This document shows, piece after piece, positions 39,343-49,200 of a stretch of 64,000 nucleotides of DNA. Under the pieces are notes generated by a model. The model was not told the DNA's origin. It saw only the letters and a program-made list of their open reading frames with translations, and made no database searches. Position 1 is the stretch's first letter. The number at the start of each line of letters is the position of its first letter. Made by a program: the position numbers and the translations under genes. This stretch comes from Halomonas socia (GTDB lineage: Bacteria; Pseudomonadota; Gammaproteobacteria; Pseudomonadales; Halomonadaceae): NCBI RefSeq assembly GCF_010977575.1, contig NZ_CP048812.1:3348001-3412000 (forward strand), in the 5' to 3' direction.

Positions 39343-39602
39343 AGTGGCGGTGACGTTCCCCAGAAAATCAGACCCTCGATTGTAGCCATCTTCGCCGTCC
39401 GCTGCATCCGTGTGCCCTGCTTCCGGTCGAAGCGTGCTTAGCTGATTGGCCGGGGCCATTGGCGCCGCGCCGGGTGCTTGGGTAAACTTGCTGTTGCCGT
39501 CGGGCGGGTCGAACGGATTGACCGCCATCGCGGCACTCAGCGCACCACGTAGCGCATCGCCGATAACGTGATGAACGACTGATCATTCATGGAGGATCAC
39601 CA

Positions 39603-39872
39603 ATGACCCTGCGTCTAGCATTTCCTGCCCTCGTGGCCGTCGCCTTTATCGCCGGCTGCTCCAGCAACGCCATTGCACCCAACTACACCACCGAGAACCC
39701 CGATATCATGCGTATCGGCGAGGATAGGCCGGCCGATCCCGAACGCTACGTCGAAGAGATGGGCTCCTACTGCGTCGAGGTCGAGGAGACCTGGAACGAC
39801 CACGGTACCACTCCCGATGGCCAGACCCTGTGGGCCAAGGACACCGCACGTAGCGTGATTCCCTGCGACTAG
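39603..39872 (+). CDS. Small lipoprotein, unknown
   Basis: An 89-residue protein with a lipoprotein signal ([19 protein letters not shown]; lipobox IAGC, Cys19). The mature part is acidic, with two further Cys residues (SYCVEVEE and the penultimate C) that could form a disulfide. GGAGG precedes the ATG, and a strong terminator follows, so it is a single-gene unit. No function recognised. Confidence 0.82.
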   Translation: MTLRLAFPALVAVAFIAGCSSNAIAPNYTTENPDIMRIGEDRPADPERYVEEMGSYCVEVEETWNDHGTTPDGQTLWAKDTARSVIPCD

Positions 39873-39926
39873 GCGGTAGGCGCCCCTGCGGCAACCGCGC
39901 GATTGGGCGCGGGCTACCACTCGCTG

Positions 39927-39963
39927 CCACCGGCCCGTGCCCCACACGGGCCGGTGGCGTTTT
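39927..39963 (+). terminator. Intrinsic terminator after the small lipoprotein
   Basis: CCACCGGCCCGTG pairs with CACGGGCCGGTGG around a short loop and is followed by CGTTTTG. Confidence 0.85.
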
Positions 39964-40042
39964 GGGCGCTGTTGCCTGGCCAGCGACATTGATGCCTGCA
40001 GCACGTACCATCCGAGTCTGGCAGGCAGCAGCGAGACACGGC

Positions 40043-42418
40043 GTGGCACAGCAGGGTTTTCTCCTCACCCGGCACTGGCGGGACACCTCGGCCGGCTGCG
40101 AGATGTCATTCTGGCTGGCGGGCGACGCCGGGCCGCAGTATGTAGTACTGCCGCCACGCCCGTCGGTGGCCTTCGTGCCCGCCGCCGAGCGCCAGCGAGT
40201 GGAGCAACTGCTGGTCGGGGAGAGCTGCGTCGAGCTGCGTGAGCTGGCGCTGTGCGATTTTCAACAGCGCCCGGTGCTGGGGCTCTACTGCAGTCACCAG
40301 CGTCGACTGATACAGCTCGAAAAGCACCTGGCTGATGCCGGTATCGTGCTGCTCGAGGCCGATATCAGGCCTCCCGAACGCTACCTGATGGAGCGTTTCA
40401 TCACCGCTGGCGTGCGCGTCAGCGGTACCCTTGGCGACGCCGGACGGGTGGTGGATGCCGAACTCAAGCCGGATCATGACTACCGCCCCAAGCTGCGGCT
40501 CTGCTCGCTGGACATCGAGACCAGCGAGCGCGGCGCGCTCTACTCGATCGCCGTGCAGGGCTGCGGCCAGCGCCAGGTATTCATGCTCGACGAGCAGGGC
40601 GGCATGGCACCCCGTTGCGACGATTTCGAACTTGGCTACTGTGCCACCCGCGCCGAGCTGCTGACACGCCTTAACGACTGGGTTGCCCACCACGACCCGG
40701 ACGCGATCATCGGCTGGAACCTGGTGCAGTTCGACCTGCGGGTGCTGCAGCGCCACGCCGAGCAACTCGGTGTCCCGCTGCGGTTCGGCCGCGGCGGTGA
40801 AACGATGAGCTGGCGCGCCCACGGCAGCCAGCCCAACCACTATTTCGCCGCGGCGCCGGGGCGGTTGATCATCGATGGCATCGAGGCGCTGCGCCAGGCG
40901 ACCTGGCAGTTCGCCTCCTTCAGCCTGGAGAGTGTCTCCCAGACGCTGCTCGGCGAGGGCAAGGCGATCGACAACCCCTACCAGCGCATGGACGATATCA
41001 ACCGCATGTTCGCCGAGGACAAGCCGGCCCTGGCGCGCTACAACCTAAAGGATTGCGAGCTGGTCACGCGGATCTTCGCCAAGACCCAACTGATCGACTT
41101 CCTGCTCGAGCGCGCCGCGGTCACCGGCCTGCCCGTCGACCGCATGGGCGGCTCGGTGGCGGCGTTCTCGCACCTCTACCTGCCACGCATGCATCGCCTC
41201 GGTTTCGTCGCCCCCAACCTCGGCGACGTCGTTGGCGACAACAGCCCTGGCGGCTTCGTCATGGACTCGCGTCCGGGGCTATACGACTCGGTACTGGTGC
41301 TCGACTTCAAGAGCCTCTACCCGTCGATCATCCGCACCTTCCTGATCGACCCGGTGGGTTTGGTGACGGGGCTTGCCGAGGAGCAGCACGACCCAGGCCG
41401 CGGCCTGACGGTGCCCGGCTTTCGCGGCGCGCACTTCTCGCGCACTCGTCATGCACTGCCCGAGATCGTGGCCCGGGTATGGCAGGGCCGCGAGGCGGCC
41501 AAGCGGGATGGTAACGCGCCGCTGGCCCAGGCCCTGAAGATCATCATGAACGCCTTCTACGGCGTGCTCGGTTCGCGCGGCTGCCGTTTCTTCGACCCGA
41601 GGCTGGCCTCGTCGATCACCCTGCGCGGTCATCAGATCATGCAGCGTACCCGCGAGCTGATCGAGGCCGAGGGTTATACGGTCATCTATGGCGACACCGA
41701 CTCCACCTTCGTGTGGCTCCAGGGCGCCCACGAGGGGGCTGCAGCGAATGCCATCGGCCGCCGCCTGGCGGCCAAGGTCAACGCCTGGTGGCGCGATCAC
41801 CTGCGCGCGACCTATGACCTGGAGAGTGCCCTGGAACTGCAGTTCGAGACCCACTATCGGCGCTTTCTGATGCCCACCATTCGCGGCGCCGAGGAGGGCA
41901 GCAAGAAGCGCTACGCGGGGCTGGTGGAGGATGCCGAGGGGCAGCCGCAGCTGGTATTCAAGGGGCTCGAAACGGTGCGCGCCGACTGGACGGCGCTGGC
42001 CAAGACCTTCCAGCAGGAACTCTACCGACGGATCTTTGTGGGCGAACCCTACCGTGATTTCGTGCGCGACTACGTGGCCCGCACCCTGGCCGGCGAGTAC
42101 GACCAGCAACTGGTGTATCGCAAGCGGCTGCGCCGCAAGCTTGGCGACTATCAGCGCAACGTGCCGCCCCACGTGCGCGCCGCGCGCCTGGCCGACGAAC
42201 TCAACGCGCGCCTGGGTCGGCCTCGGCAGTACCAGCACGGTGGCTGGATTCGCTACGTGATCACCGTCGCCGGCCCCGAGCCGCTGGAGCTGCGCCGCTC
42301 GGCCATTGACTACCAGCACTATCTGACGCGCCAGCTGCAGCCGGTGGCGGATGCCATCCTGCCGTTCGTCGACGATGATTTCAGCGCCTTGATCGATCGG
42401 CAGTTGGGGCTCTTCTAG
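40043..42418 (+). CDS. polB: DNA polymerase II
   Basis: Family B DNA polymerase with proofreading, used in replication restart and damage tolerance. The roughly 791-residue protein follows E. coli PolB closely: exonuclease motif [22 protein letters not shown], polymerase motifs [13 protein letters not shown] and [10 protein letters not shown], then RKRLRR and the QLGLF ending. GTG 40043 ([15 protein letters not shown]) is picked because it aligns with the E. coli start ([15 protein letters not shown]); ATG 39992 would add 17 residues. No LexA box with the correct CTG-N10-CAG spacing was found upstream. Confidence 0.96.
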   Translation: MAQQGFLLTRHWRDTSAGCEMSFWLAGDAGPQYVVLPPRPSVAFVPAAERQRVEQLLVGESCVELRELALCDFQQRPVLGLYCSHQRRLIQLEKHLADAGIVLLEADIRPPERYLMERFITAGVRVSGTLGDAGRVVDAELKPDHDYRPKLRLCSLDIETSERGALYSIAVQGCGQRQVFMLDEQGGMAPRCDDFELGYCATRAELLTRLNDWVAHHDPDAIIGWNLVQFDLRVLQRHAEQLGVPLRFGRGGETMSWRAHGSQPNHYFAAAPGRLIIDGIEALRQATWQFASFSLESVSQTLLGEGKAIDNPYQRMDDINRMFAEDKPALARYNLKDCELVTRIFAKTQLIDFLLERAAVTGLPVDRMGGSVAAFSHLYLPRMHRLGFVAPNLGDVVGDNSPGGFVMDSRPGLYDSVLVLDFKSLYPSIIRTFLIDPVGLVTGLAEEQHDPGRGLTVPGFRGAHFSRTRHALPEIVARVWQGREAAKRDGNAPLAQALKIIMNAFYGVLGSRGCRFFDPRLASSITLRGHQIMQRTRELIEAEGYTVIYGDTDSTFVWLQGAHEGAAANAIGRRLAAKVNAWWRDHLRATYDLESALELQFETHYRRFLMPTIRGAEEGSKKRYAGLVEDAEGQPQLVFKGLETVRADWTALAKTFQQELYRRIFVGEPYRDFVRDYVARTLAGEYDQQLVYRKRLRRKLGDYQRNVPPHVRAARLADELNARLGRPRQYQHGGWIRYVITVAGPEPLELRRSAIDYQHYLTRQLQPVADAILPFVDDDFSALIDRQLGLF

Positions 42419-42458
42419 GCGCCGGAGGTTACCACCGATGGCGGCGTCTCGCCGTTCA

Positions 42459-42611
42459 TCACCGCGCGATCAGCGCGCGGCGTTCGGCCGCGGTGCGCGG
42501 CCGCGGCGGTATGTCGCGATGCGAATTGCGCTGCGCCAGATAGTCGCCGGCCCAGCGTTCGAGCACGCTGGGCTCGGAAACGTACTGCCGGTGCGGCGCG
42601 GGCTGGCTCAC
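42459..42611 (-). CDS. Small protein coupled to thiI, unknown
   Basis: A 50-residue reading frame starting GTG at 42611, overlapping the thiI stop in GTGA. The product (VSQPAPHRQYVSEPSVLERW..., ending ALIAR) is basic with an Arg/Pro-rich C-terminal part and codon use like its neighbours. It ends 40 bases before the convergent polB stop. Coupling to thiI and lack of other coding potential on either strand support it; no family is recognised. Confidence 0.5.
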   Translation of the reverse strand: MSQPAPHRQYVSEPSVLERWAGDYLAQRNSHRDIPPRPRTAAERRALIAR

Positions 42612-44080
42612 GTCGCGCCTCGGTAGACGCCGAAGTGGTCGAGCCCCTGGTCGGCGAGATGCAGTGCCTGCATGCGACTCATCACTCCCTGATCGCAGTA
42701 GAGCAGGTAGCGCCGGCGTGGCAGCGTCGGGGCGCGCTGGGCCAGTTCGAAGAACGGAATGGCCAGCGGTTCGCCGTGGGGCAGGCGTAGCGGGGCGGCG
42801 TCACGCTCCTCGGGGTGGCGAATATCGATCACGGTGGCGTCGACGGCCTCGGCCAGTGCGTGTGGCGTGGCAATTTCGTCGAGCTCTCCCAGTACAGGGG
42901 CACTCTCCAGCAGGCGGTCGCTGGGGGTCATCTGTGCCGCGGCGATGGCCGCATCGAGCACCGTCTGATCGAAGTCTGCCTCGGCGGCCTCGAGCTGGGC
43001 CGGGCTGGGGCGCACGTGGGGGCGGTGCGAGATCACGCCGCAGTACTCGGGGAGCCGCTCGGCGAAGGCGGCGGTGCCGATGCGCCGGGCGTCGGCGATG
43101 ATCGTTTGCTTATCGCTGGCGATCAGCGGACGCAGGATCGGCCGCTCGCTGACCGCGTCGATCAGCCCCAGGTTGGCCAGGCTCTGGCTCGAGACCTGGG
43201 CCAGGGCGTCGCCGGTGACCAGCGCGGGGATCCGCGCCCGGGCGGCGACCCGATTGGCGGCGCGCAGCATCATGCGCTTGAGCACTACCCCGGCCAGGCC
43301 GGCCGGTACTCGGCGCTGGATCTCGTCGACCACGCCGCTGAAGGGCACGCTGATGAAGTTGACCCGATGCGAGGCGCTGTATTGCTGCCAGAGGTGGTGG
43401 GTAGCCCCGCGTACGCCTTGCTCGTGGGCCGGTCCGCCGAGATTGAAAAACAGGAAGTGGGTCTTGAGCCCACGGCGCAGCAGCCGCCAGGCGGCCACTG
43501 GCGAATCGAAGCCGCCCGAGATCAGCGCCAGGGCCTGGCCCTGGGTGCCCAGCGGATAGCCGCCGAGACCGGGCTGGTGCCGGCTGACCAGCAGCAGGCG
43601 CTGATCCTTGAGTTCCAGGCCCACGTCGAGCTCGGGATGGCGCAGATCGACCCGCGCGCTAGGCACGGCCTCGAGCAGGGCGCTGCCCAGGTAGCGCTCG
43701 AGATCTTCCGAGCCGAAGTCGTGCCGGCCGCGGCGCTTGACGCTGACCCGGAAGCGCCGGCCGGGCAGCGCCTCGCGCCATAGCGCTATCAGCCGCTCGG
43801 CGGTGGTGGCGAAATCGGTAAAGGGATGCGCCTCCACCACCTGCACCTCATGAATGCCGGGGATGCGCGTCAGACTGGCCTCGACGGCGGCATGTGCCGC
43901 GTCATCAAGATGCGCCGAGGGACGAACCTCCAGCGCATCCCAGTGGTCGGCGACCCGCACCCGCGGGTCGAGATGGCGCAGGCTATTGCGGATATTGGTG
44001 CGCAGGCAGCGCACCATCTCCTTGCGCACCGCGCGGGACTTGATGGTGATTTCGCCAAACAGCTTGATTCGATAGCGCAT
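42608..44080 (-). CDS. thiI: tRNA 4-thiouridylation and thiazole synthesis protein ThiI
   Basis: Sulfur transferase for s4U8 in tRNA and for the thiamine thiazole. The 490-residue protein has an NFLD/THUMP region (about 1-165), the PP-loop SGGFDSPVAAW near 183-193, and a C-terminal rhodanese domain with the catalytic Cys in LYCDQGVMSRMQAL, as in E. coli ThiI (482). ATG 44080 (MRYRIKLFGEITIKS) matches the family; an in-frame ATG at 44113 would add 11 residues. Confidence 0.97.
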   Translation of the reverse strand: MRYRIKLFGEITIKSRAVRKEMVRCLRTNIRNSLRHLDPRVRVADHWDALEVRPSAHLDDAAHAAVEASLTRIPGIHEVQVVEAHPFTDFATTAERLIALWREALPGRRFRVSVKRRGRHDFGSEDLERYLGSALLEAVPSARVDLRHPELDVGLELKDQRLLLVSRHQPGLGGYPLGTQGQALALISGGFDSPVAAWRLLRRGLKTHFLFFNLGGPAHEQGVRGATHHLWQQYSASHRVNFISVPFSGVVDEIQRRVPAGLAGVVLKRMMLRAANRVAARARIPALVTGDALAQVSSQSLANLGLIDAVSERPILRPLIASDKQTIIADARRIGTAAFAERLPEYCGVISHRPHVRPSPAQLEAAEADFDQTVLDAAIAAAQMTPSDRLLESAPVLGELDEIATPHALAEAVDATVIDIRHPEERDAAPLRLPHGEPLAIPFFELAQRAPTLPRRRYLLYCDQGVMSRMQALHLADQGLDHFGVYRGAT

Positions 44081-44177
44081 GCGCTTCACTTGGAGAGGAC
44101 ACAAAGACGCCATGGTAGCAATCCGCTACCACGCATCGCCAGTTGGCTCGCCAAGGACTCAGCACTATCGCTGCGAC

Positions 44178-44312
44178 TCTAAGCGAGGGACGCCGAGGGC
44201 AGGCCGATGAGGAGGTTCTGCGCCATGGATGGCGCAGGTAGCGCCCAGGGACGGTTTACAGCGCCTCCTCTTAGGCCTGTCGACGGATCAGTCCCGAGCG
44301 ATGTTGATAGCT
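44178..44312 (+). repeat. Structured intergenic repeat, copy B
   Basis: Most complete copy. Basal stem GGCAGGCC (44198-44205) with GGCCTGTC (44274-44281). Inner stem GAGGAGG (44209-44215) with CCTCCTC (44264-44270). Apical hairpin GCGCCA-TGGA-TGGCGC (44220-44235). A conserved GACGGATCAG flank follows. It lies between the yfcG and thiI genes. Confidence 0.78.
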
Positions 44313-44326
44313 GGAATAGCATCGGC

Positions 44327-44956
44327 TCAGGGCAGTGGAATCTCGTTGACCTTGTGCGGGCTGTGGTAGCCGCGCTGCACCGCCGGGCGGGCGGCGATCT
44401 CCAGATACCAACGCTTGACCGCAGGGTAGGCGTCGAGATCGATGCGCTGCCACTCGAAGCGCGACACCCACGGCCACACCGCCATGTCGGCGATGGAGTA
44501 GTCGCCGGCCAGATAGCTTCGTTCGTTCAAGCGGGTATCGAGCACCCGGTAGAGGCGTTGGGCCTCGTCGAAGAAGCGCGCTTCGGCATAGGCCGCCTTG
44601 CCGGGATTGAAGTGCAGGAAGTGGTGCGACTGGCCGAGGATCGGCCCCAGCCCGCCCATCTGCCACATCAGCCACTCCATGACCCGGTAGCGTGGCTCGC
44701 CTTCGGCGGGCAGAAAGCGCCCGTGACGCTCGGCCAGGTAGTACATGATCGCTCCCGACTCCATCAGGGTGATGCCGGTGTCGTTATCGCGCAGGGCGGG
44801 AATCTTGTTGTTGGGGCTGACGGCAAGAAACGCTGGCGTATGCTGCTCGCCCTGGGTGAGGTCGACCGCGTGGGTGCGGTAGGCAAGCCCCAACTCCTCG
44901 AGCAGAATCGAAACCTTGCGGCCGTTGGGGGTGGTCCAGGTCCAGAAATCGATCAT
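44327..44956 (-). CDS. yfcG: YfcG-type glutathione S-transferase / disulfide reductase
   Basis: A 209-residue GST of the nu class. The thioredoxin-like half starts MIDFWTWTTPNGRKVSILLEE, with Thr and Asn in TTPNG binding glutathione, then SPNNKIPAL and the ESGAI motif; the helical half has MWQMGGLGPILGQSHHF and YSIADMAVWPWV. These match E. coli YfcG, which reduces disulfides with GSH. ATG 44956 gives the family start; the longer frame adds 15 unlike residues. Unlike the remnant at 28707 it is complete. Confidence 0.92.
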   Translation of the reverse strand: MIDFWTWTTPNGRKVSILLEELGLAYRTHAVDLTQGEQHTPAFLAVSPNNKIPALRDNDTGITLMESGAIMYYLAERHGRFLPAEGEPRYRVMEWLMWQMGGLGPILGQSHHFLHFNPGKAAYAEARFFDEAQRLYRVLDTRLNERSYLAGDYSIADMAVWPWVSRFEWQRIDLDAYPAVKRWYLEIAARPAVQRGYHSPHKVNEIPLP

Positions 44957-45076
44957 GCGCGCAGCCTCGTGGCGAAGGAGATCGAATGGCGAGGGTGGCA
45001 CAGTCGCGGTGAGCTGTCATGGTGATGGTGTCATTAGTATGCTGTGATCCCCTCGAGCCCGACCGGAGCAATGCCT

Positions 45077-46114
45077 ATGTCCACGACGCGATTCGACCAC
45101 CTAGTGGTCGCCGCCGACAGCGTCAGCGCTGGTGTCGACTACCTCGAGCGCCATCTTGGTGTGCAGCTGCCCAAGGGCGGCGAACATCCGCGCATGGGTA
45201 CCCACAACCACCTGATGCAGCTCTCGGCGAGCAGTTTTGTCGAGGTGATCGCCATCGATTCCGACGCCGCACCGCCCTCACGGCCGCGCTGGTTCGGCCT
45301 CGATGACCCCTACGTGCAGGCCAGCCTGGCAGCGTCGCCGCGGCTGCTGACCTGGGCGATAAACACGCCGCATCTGGCGTCCCTGGCGCTGGATGCGGTG
45401 CCGCTGGGACGCATCGAACCGATGAGTCGCGGCGCGCTGGACTGGGATATCACCATTGCCGCCGATGGTGGCCTGGCCGCTGGCGGCCTGCTGCCGGTGG
45501 CACTGCAGTGGCATTGCGACACCCATCCGGCAGCGGGTATGCAGGACCTGGGCTGCCGCCTGGTGGGCTTGACGCTGCATCACCCGCGCGCCGAGTGGCT
45601 GGCGGAGTGTCTGCAGCGCCTGGGTGCTGCCGAGCTTGCTACGGTCGAGTCGCTGGCCGACGGCGAAGCTGCCTGGCTCGAAGCCGAGCTGGATACCCCG
45701 CGGGGCCGGCGAATCCTCAGCAGCCGTGCCCCGCAGCGTAGTGGTGACAGCGTGATGTGCCTAGTGCCGAGTTTGCGAAGGCTGTCGCTGCGGTTGGCGG
45801 TGGCGTTGCCGGTGGCCATGGCGCTCGGCGTCAGCGGCTGTGGTAGCGACAGTCAGGTGCCACTCTACGTGCTGGCCGCAGAGGGCGGCGCCTACGACGG
45901 GGAGCGCGTGGTCACCCAGGGCGTGGTGCGACGCTTCGAGGATCCGCTGCACTACTGGGTCGAGGATCAGGACCTCAATCGCGTCGAGCTGTTTCCCCAT
46001 GATGCCGTCGCGGAGCACCTCGGACAGCAGGTGCAGGTGAGCGGTACCTTCCACCTTGGCGAGCGCGGCGGCCGCCGCTTGACGGTAGCCAGTCTGACCG
46101 TGCTGGACGAGTAG
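45077..46114 (+). CDS. Glyoxalase-like (VOC) protein, fused in frame to a lipoprotein ORF
   Basis: Residues 1-220 form a VOC/glyoxalase-like protein (FDHLVVAADSVSAGVDYLERHLGV, then NHLMQLSASSFVEVIAI), substrate unknown. The frame then runs into a complete lipoprotein with its own signal peptide (see 45755-46114), which makes no sense as one polypeptide. Adding one C to the run at 45729-45732 gives a stop at 45739-45741, so the VOC gene probably ends there and the fusion reflects a one-base loss. ATG 45077 has GGAG at good spacing; ATG 45071 is closer to it. Confidence 0.75.
   Translation: MSTTRFDHLVVAADSVSAGVDYLERHLGVQLPKGGEHPRMGTHNHLMQLSASSFVEVIAIDSDAAPPSRPRWFGLDDPYVQASLAASPRLLTWAINTPHLASLALDAVPLGRIEPMSRGALDWDITIAADGGLAAGGLLPVALQWHCDTHPAAGMQDLGCRLVGLTLHHPRAEWLAECLQRLGAAELATVESLADGEAAWLEAELDTPRGRRILSSRAPQRSGDSVMCLVPSLRRLSLRLAVALPVAMALGVSGCGSDSQVPLYVLAAEGGAYDGERVVTQGVVRRFEDPLHYWVEDQDLNRVELFPHDAVAEHLGQQVQVSGTFHLGERGGRRLTVASLTVLDE
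45755..46114 (+). CDS. Lipoprotein with OB-fold-like domain
   Basis: A 119-residue protein that begins at an internal ATG of the previous frame. It has a signal with twin Arg-Leu start (MCLVPSLRRLSLRLAVALPVA) and lipobox VSGC, then a small beta-rich domain (RVVTQGVVRRFEDPLHYWVEDQDLNRVELFPHD, later LTVASLTVLDE) resembling OB-fold domains of exported proteins. It probably sits in the outer or inner membrane. Its ribosome-binding site is weak, so it may depend on coupling to the VOC gene. Confidence 0.68.
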   Translation: MCLVPSLRRLSLRLAVALPVAMALGVSGCGSDSQVPLYVLAAEGGAYDGERVVTQGVVRRFEDPLHYWVEDQDLNRVELFPHDAVAEHLGQQVQVSGTFHLGERGGRRLTVASLTVLDE

Positions 46115-46123
46115 GTCGCCGCG

Positions 46124-46290
46124 CTAGGGGAAACACTGCTCAAATGCCTACACGAGCGAATCGCTGCGTTGCGCGGTGCTGGTGCGCCAGCCCGGTCGGA
46201 ATCCTCACATATACCCCATATGCTCCGGTTCCTGTGCTCCGTGCGCCTTGCGCTTCATCTCGCTCGGCGATTTGTTCAGCGCTTCCCTAG
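46124..46290. repeat. MITE-like inverted-repeat element with CTAG ends
   Basis: About 167 bases with long imperfect terminal inverted repeats. The left end reads CTAGGGGAAACACTGCTCAAAT; the right end, on the other strand, reads CTAGGGAAGCGCTGAACAAAT. Pairing continues through GAGCGA...GCGC. A CTAG occurs at each outer end, possibly a target duplication. It encodes nothing convincing. The right CTAG holds the stop codon of the PBP gene. Confidence 0.65.
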
Positions 46291-49200
46291 TGGCCGGGAG
46301 CGTGTCGGTCGGCGACCAGCAGCTCCTGGCTGCTGCCCGGTAGGCAGCCGTCGCCTTCGCCGGCCAGCAGTGGGCGCAGGATCTCCTGCATGCCCTTGAG
46401 TACCTGTACCGGCAGTGCCGAGGTGAAGCGGAAGTTGTCGGCATCGCTGCCTGGGACGAAGGCGGTCAGGGTGCCGAAGTGGTCGTTGCCCAGGTAGAAC
46501 ACGAAGGTAGCGGTGCGGTTGCGCGCCTGGGAGCTTAGCACCTGACCGCCGCGTCCCACGGTCTCGAAGCGATTGTTGCCGGTACCGGTCTTGCCGCCCA
46601 TCACCAGCGGCGTCTCCTCGTCGAGGCTGAAGCTGCCCTGCAGGCGGCGTGCGGTGCCGCCCTCGACCACCTCGGCGAGGCTTTCACGCAGCACCGCGGC
46701 TACCTCGGGTTCCATGACCCGCTGGCCGCGGGTGCCGGCAGGCACCAAGCGCGTCTCGTAGGGGGTGTCGGCGGCAAAGTGCAGGTCGTCGATGCGCAGC
46801 GTCGGCAGGCGCACGCCGTCGTTGAGAATGATCCCCATCAGCTCGGCCAGTGCCGCTGGCCGGTCGCCGGAGCTGCCCACTGCGGTGGCCAGCGACGGCA
46901 CCAGGTGGTCGAACGGGTAGCCTAGCCGCGCCCAGCGCTGATGAATGTCGAGGAATGCTTCGACCTCGAGCATGGTGCGGATGCGTACGTCGCGAGCATT
47001 ACGGTGGCGGGTCTTGAACAGCCAGCCGTAGACCTCCTGGCGCTCGCTGCGGCTGGCGTGGGCGGCCTCGCTGAAAGTAGCCTCGGGATGATCGAGCAGA
47101 TAGCCGAGCAGCCACAGCTCCAGCGGGTGAACCCGGGCGATATAGCCCTGATCGGAGAGGTCATAGCTGCCTGGCGCATAGCTGCGGTAGAGCGAGGCGA
47201 TGCGCTGCTCGCTGAGCGCCTCGTCGGGCAGCCGCTCGTGGATGAAGGCGGCAAAGCTGGCCTCGTCGGCCTCCGGGAACAGGTAGCGGTGAACCGCCGC
47301 CAGGCGTGGCGCGGTGGTGTGCAGGCCGTCGAGGAACAGTGACAGCCGCGCGTCGCTCTCCTTGCCGCGGTACTTGTTCCAGAAGCGCTGCAGGAAGACC
47401 CGGCCTTCGCGGTCGGCGAAGCGCTGCAGGTAGTCCTGGCGGCGTGGATCCTGATCGTCCTCGAGCAGCTGGCTGCGACGCTCGTTCTGGTGAACGCTGT
47501 AGCGCACCAGGTCGCGCAGCAGGCGCACGAAGGGCAGGTTGAGGGATTCGCGCATCGACTCGCTGAGGGTCGGGTTGCGGCCATTGTCCTCGCGGCGGAA
47601 GTTGCTGAAGGTGTGGCGCCCGCCGCCGGTGAAGAAGGCCTCATGGGGGCTGGCCGAATAGCGACGCTGCATGGCGTCATCCAGCAGGGTGCGCAAGTCG
47701 AGGTCGGGGCTGGCGATCAGCTGATCGATGACCCAGCGGCTCAGCGCGTCCTGGCGGTCTACTTCGATACTGCGCAGCGCGTCGCTGGGCTTGCCGGCGT
47801 GACGCTGGTGCAGCTCGGCAATGACCTCCAGGTAGGTGGCCAGCACGCGCAGCTTGGCGGTGGAGCCCAGCTCCAGCTTGCTGCCTTCATTGATGTCGAA
47901 GGGCTGGCCGGTGTTGTCGGTCTGGATACGCACTCGATAGCCGTCTTCGCCGCGCTCGAAAAGCGTAAAGCTGTAGTTGACCTCGGCGGTCATCTCCGGG
48001 GCCAGAAGGCGCTCACCAAACAGCCCGATCTCACCGGCGAAATCGGGATCGGCAAGGCGATAGAGGTAGTCGCTGACCTGGCGTTGCAGGTCGCCGTGCA
48101 GGGTGGTGCGGGCCGCCAGGTCGAGGCGGTCGAGGTCGTAGAAGGAGGTGCCGAGCATCCTGCTGAGCCGACTGCGGGCCACCTGCAGGCCCTTGTCCTG
48201 GGCGACCTGCAGGCGCAGCGGATCGCGGGCGAAGTCGCGGAAGCTGAGCCGCTGGACCAGTGCCGCGTCGCGCAGCATGGGATCGACCACTTCGGCCTCG
48301 GCGAGGATGCGCAGGTAGCTGTCGGTGAGCCGCTCGAGGCTCTGACGCCCGGTGGTCAGATACCAGGAGGGACGCCGCTGGGCGATCATCAGCGCCACCA
48401 CCTGGCGCAGTGCCAGGCCCTGCTGCTGCAGGTTGGCCGGGCCGTTGAAGCTGGGTACCAGCAGCCGGTTGATGGCATCGAAGTCGGCATCGAACCATAC
48501 CCAGAGGCCGTCGCCGATGCCATGCACCTCGCCGTAGCCAGGCGCCGCCGACAGCGGCACGCTGTTGAGGTAGTCCAGCGCCACGTCCTGGCGGGCGGCG
48601 AGGGTCTGCGGCCCCTGACGGTAGCCGCGCACGCTGGCGGAAATCATCTGGCGTAGCTTCTCGCGGGCCGAGCCGGTCAGGCCCTGGGGCGAGTGGCGAT
48701 ACTTCTCGACCTGGGTAGCCAGGGTGCTGCCGCCGGACGACTGCCCCGAGACATCCAGGGCGCGCCCCACCTGCGACATTGCCGCCTTGGCGAAGCGTGG
48801 CCAGTCCACGGCCGGGTTGGCGTAGGGCGAGCGCGCGTCGAGCAGTTCGCGGTTCTCGATGAACAGCAGCGCCTGCAGCACCAGCGGCGGAATGGCATCG
48901 AAATGCGGGTAGTGGCGCTGCGGGTGACGAAACGCATAGAGCGTTTCGCCGCGGCACTCTTCCAGGGTCAGGCCGGCGCGGGTCTTTTCGGGATAGGGGG
49001 GGAAGAAGCCGCGCTGGGTGTACTCGAGCAGCGCCGGTGAGAAGCGCGCCTGGCGCTCGACCACGAAGTCGCTGGCACGCAGCCGCGCCTCGAACTGCGG
49101 CAGGCGGGTATAGCCCAGGCGAATATCGAAGGGGCCGTACTGTGGAAAGACGATGCGCTCGCTGGGGCCCGGCGACAGGGTATAGGTAAGGGTGCCGGCG

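Noticed and set aside
37291..39441. 716-codon antisense frame over metG
   Set aside because: Mirror of the metG coding strand in high-GC DNA; the metG reading has all catalytic motifs.
39965..39985. Possible LexA box before polB
   Set aside because: CTG and CAG are nine bases apart rather than ten, and the inner bases do not match the alternating AT pattern.
42815..43783. Antisense frame over thiI
   Set aside because: Shadow of thiI; no motif, and the thiI product is complete.
46205..46444. Minus-strand frame of 79 codons spanning the MITE-like element
   Set aside because: It overlaps the end of the PBP gene in another frame and the inverted-repeat element; the apparent protein is translated repeat sequence.
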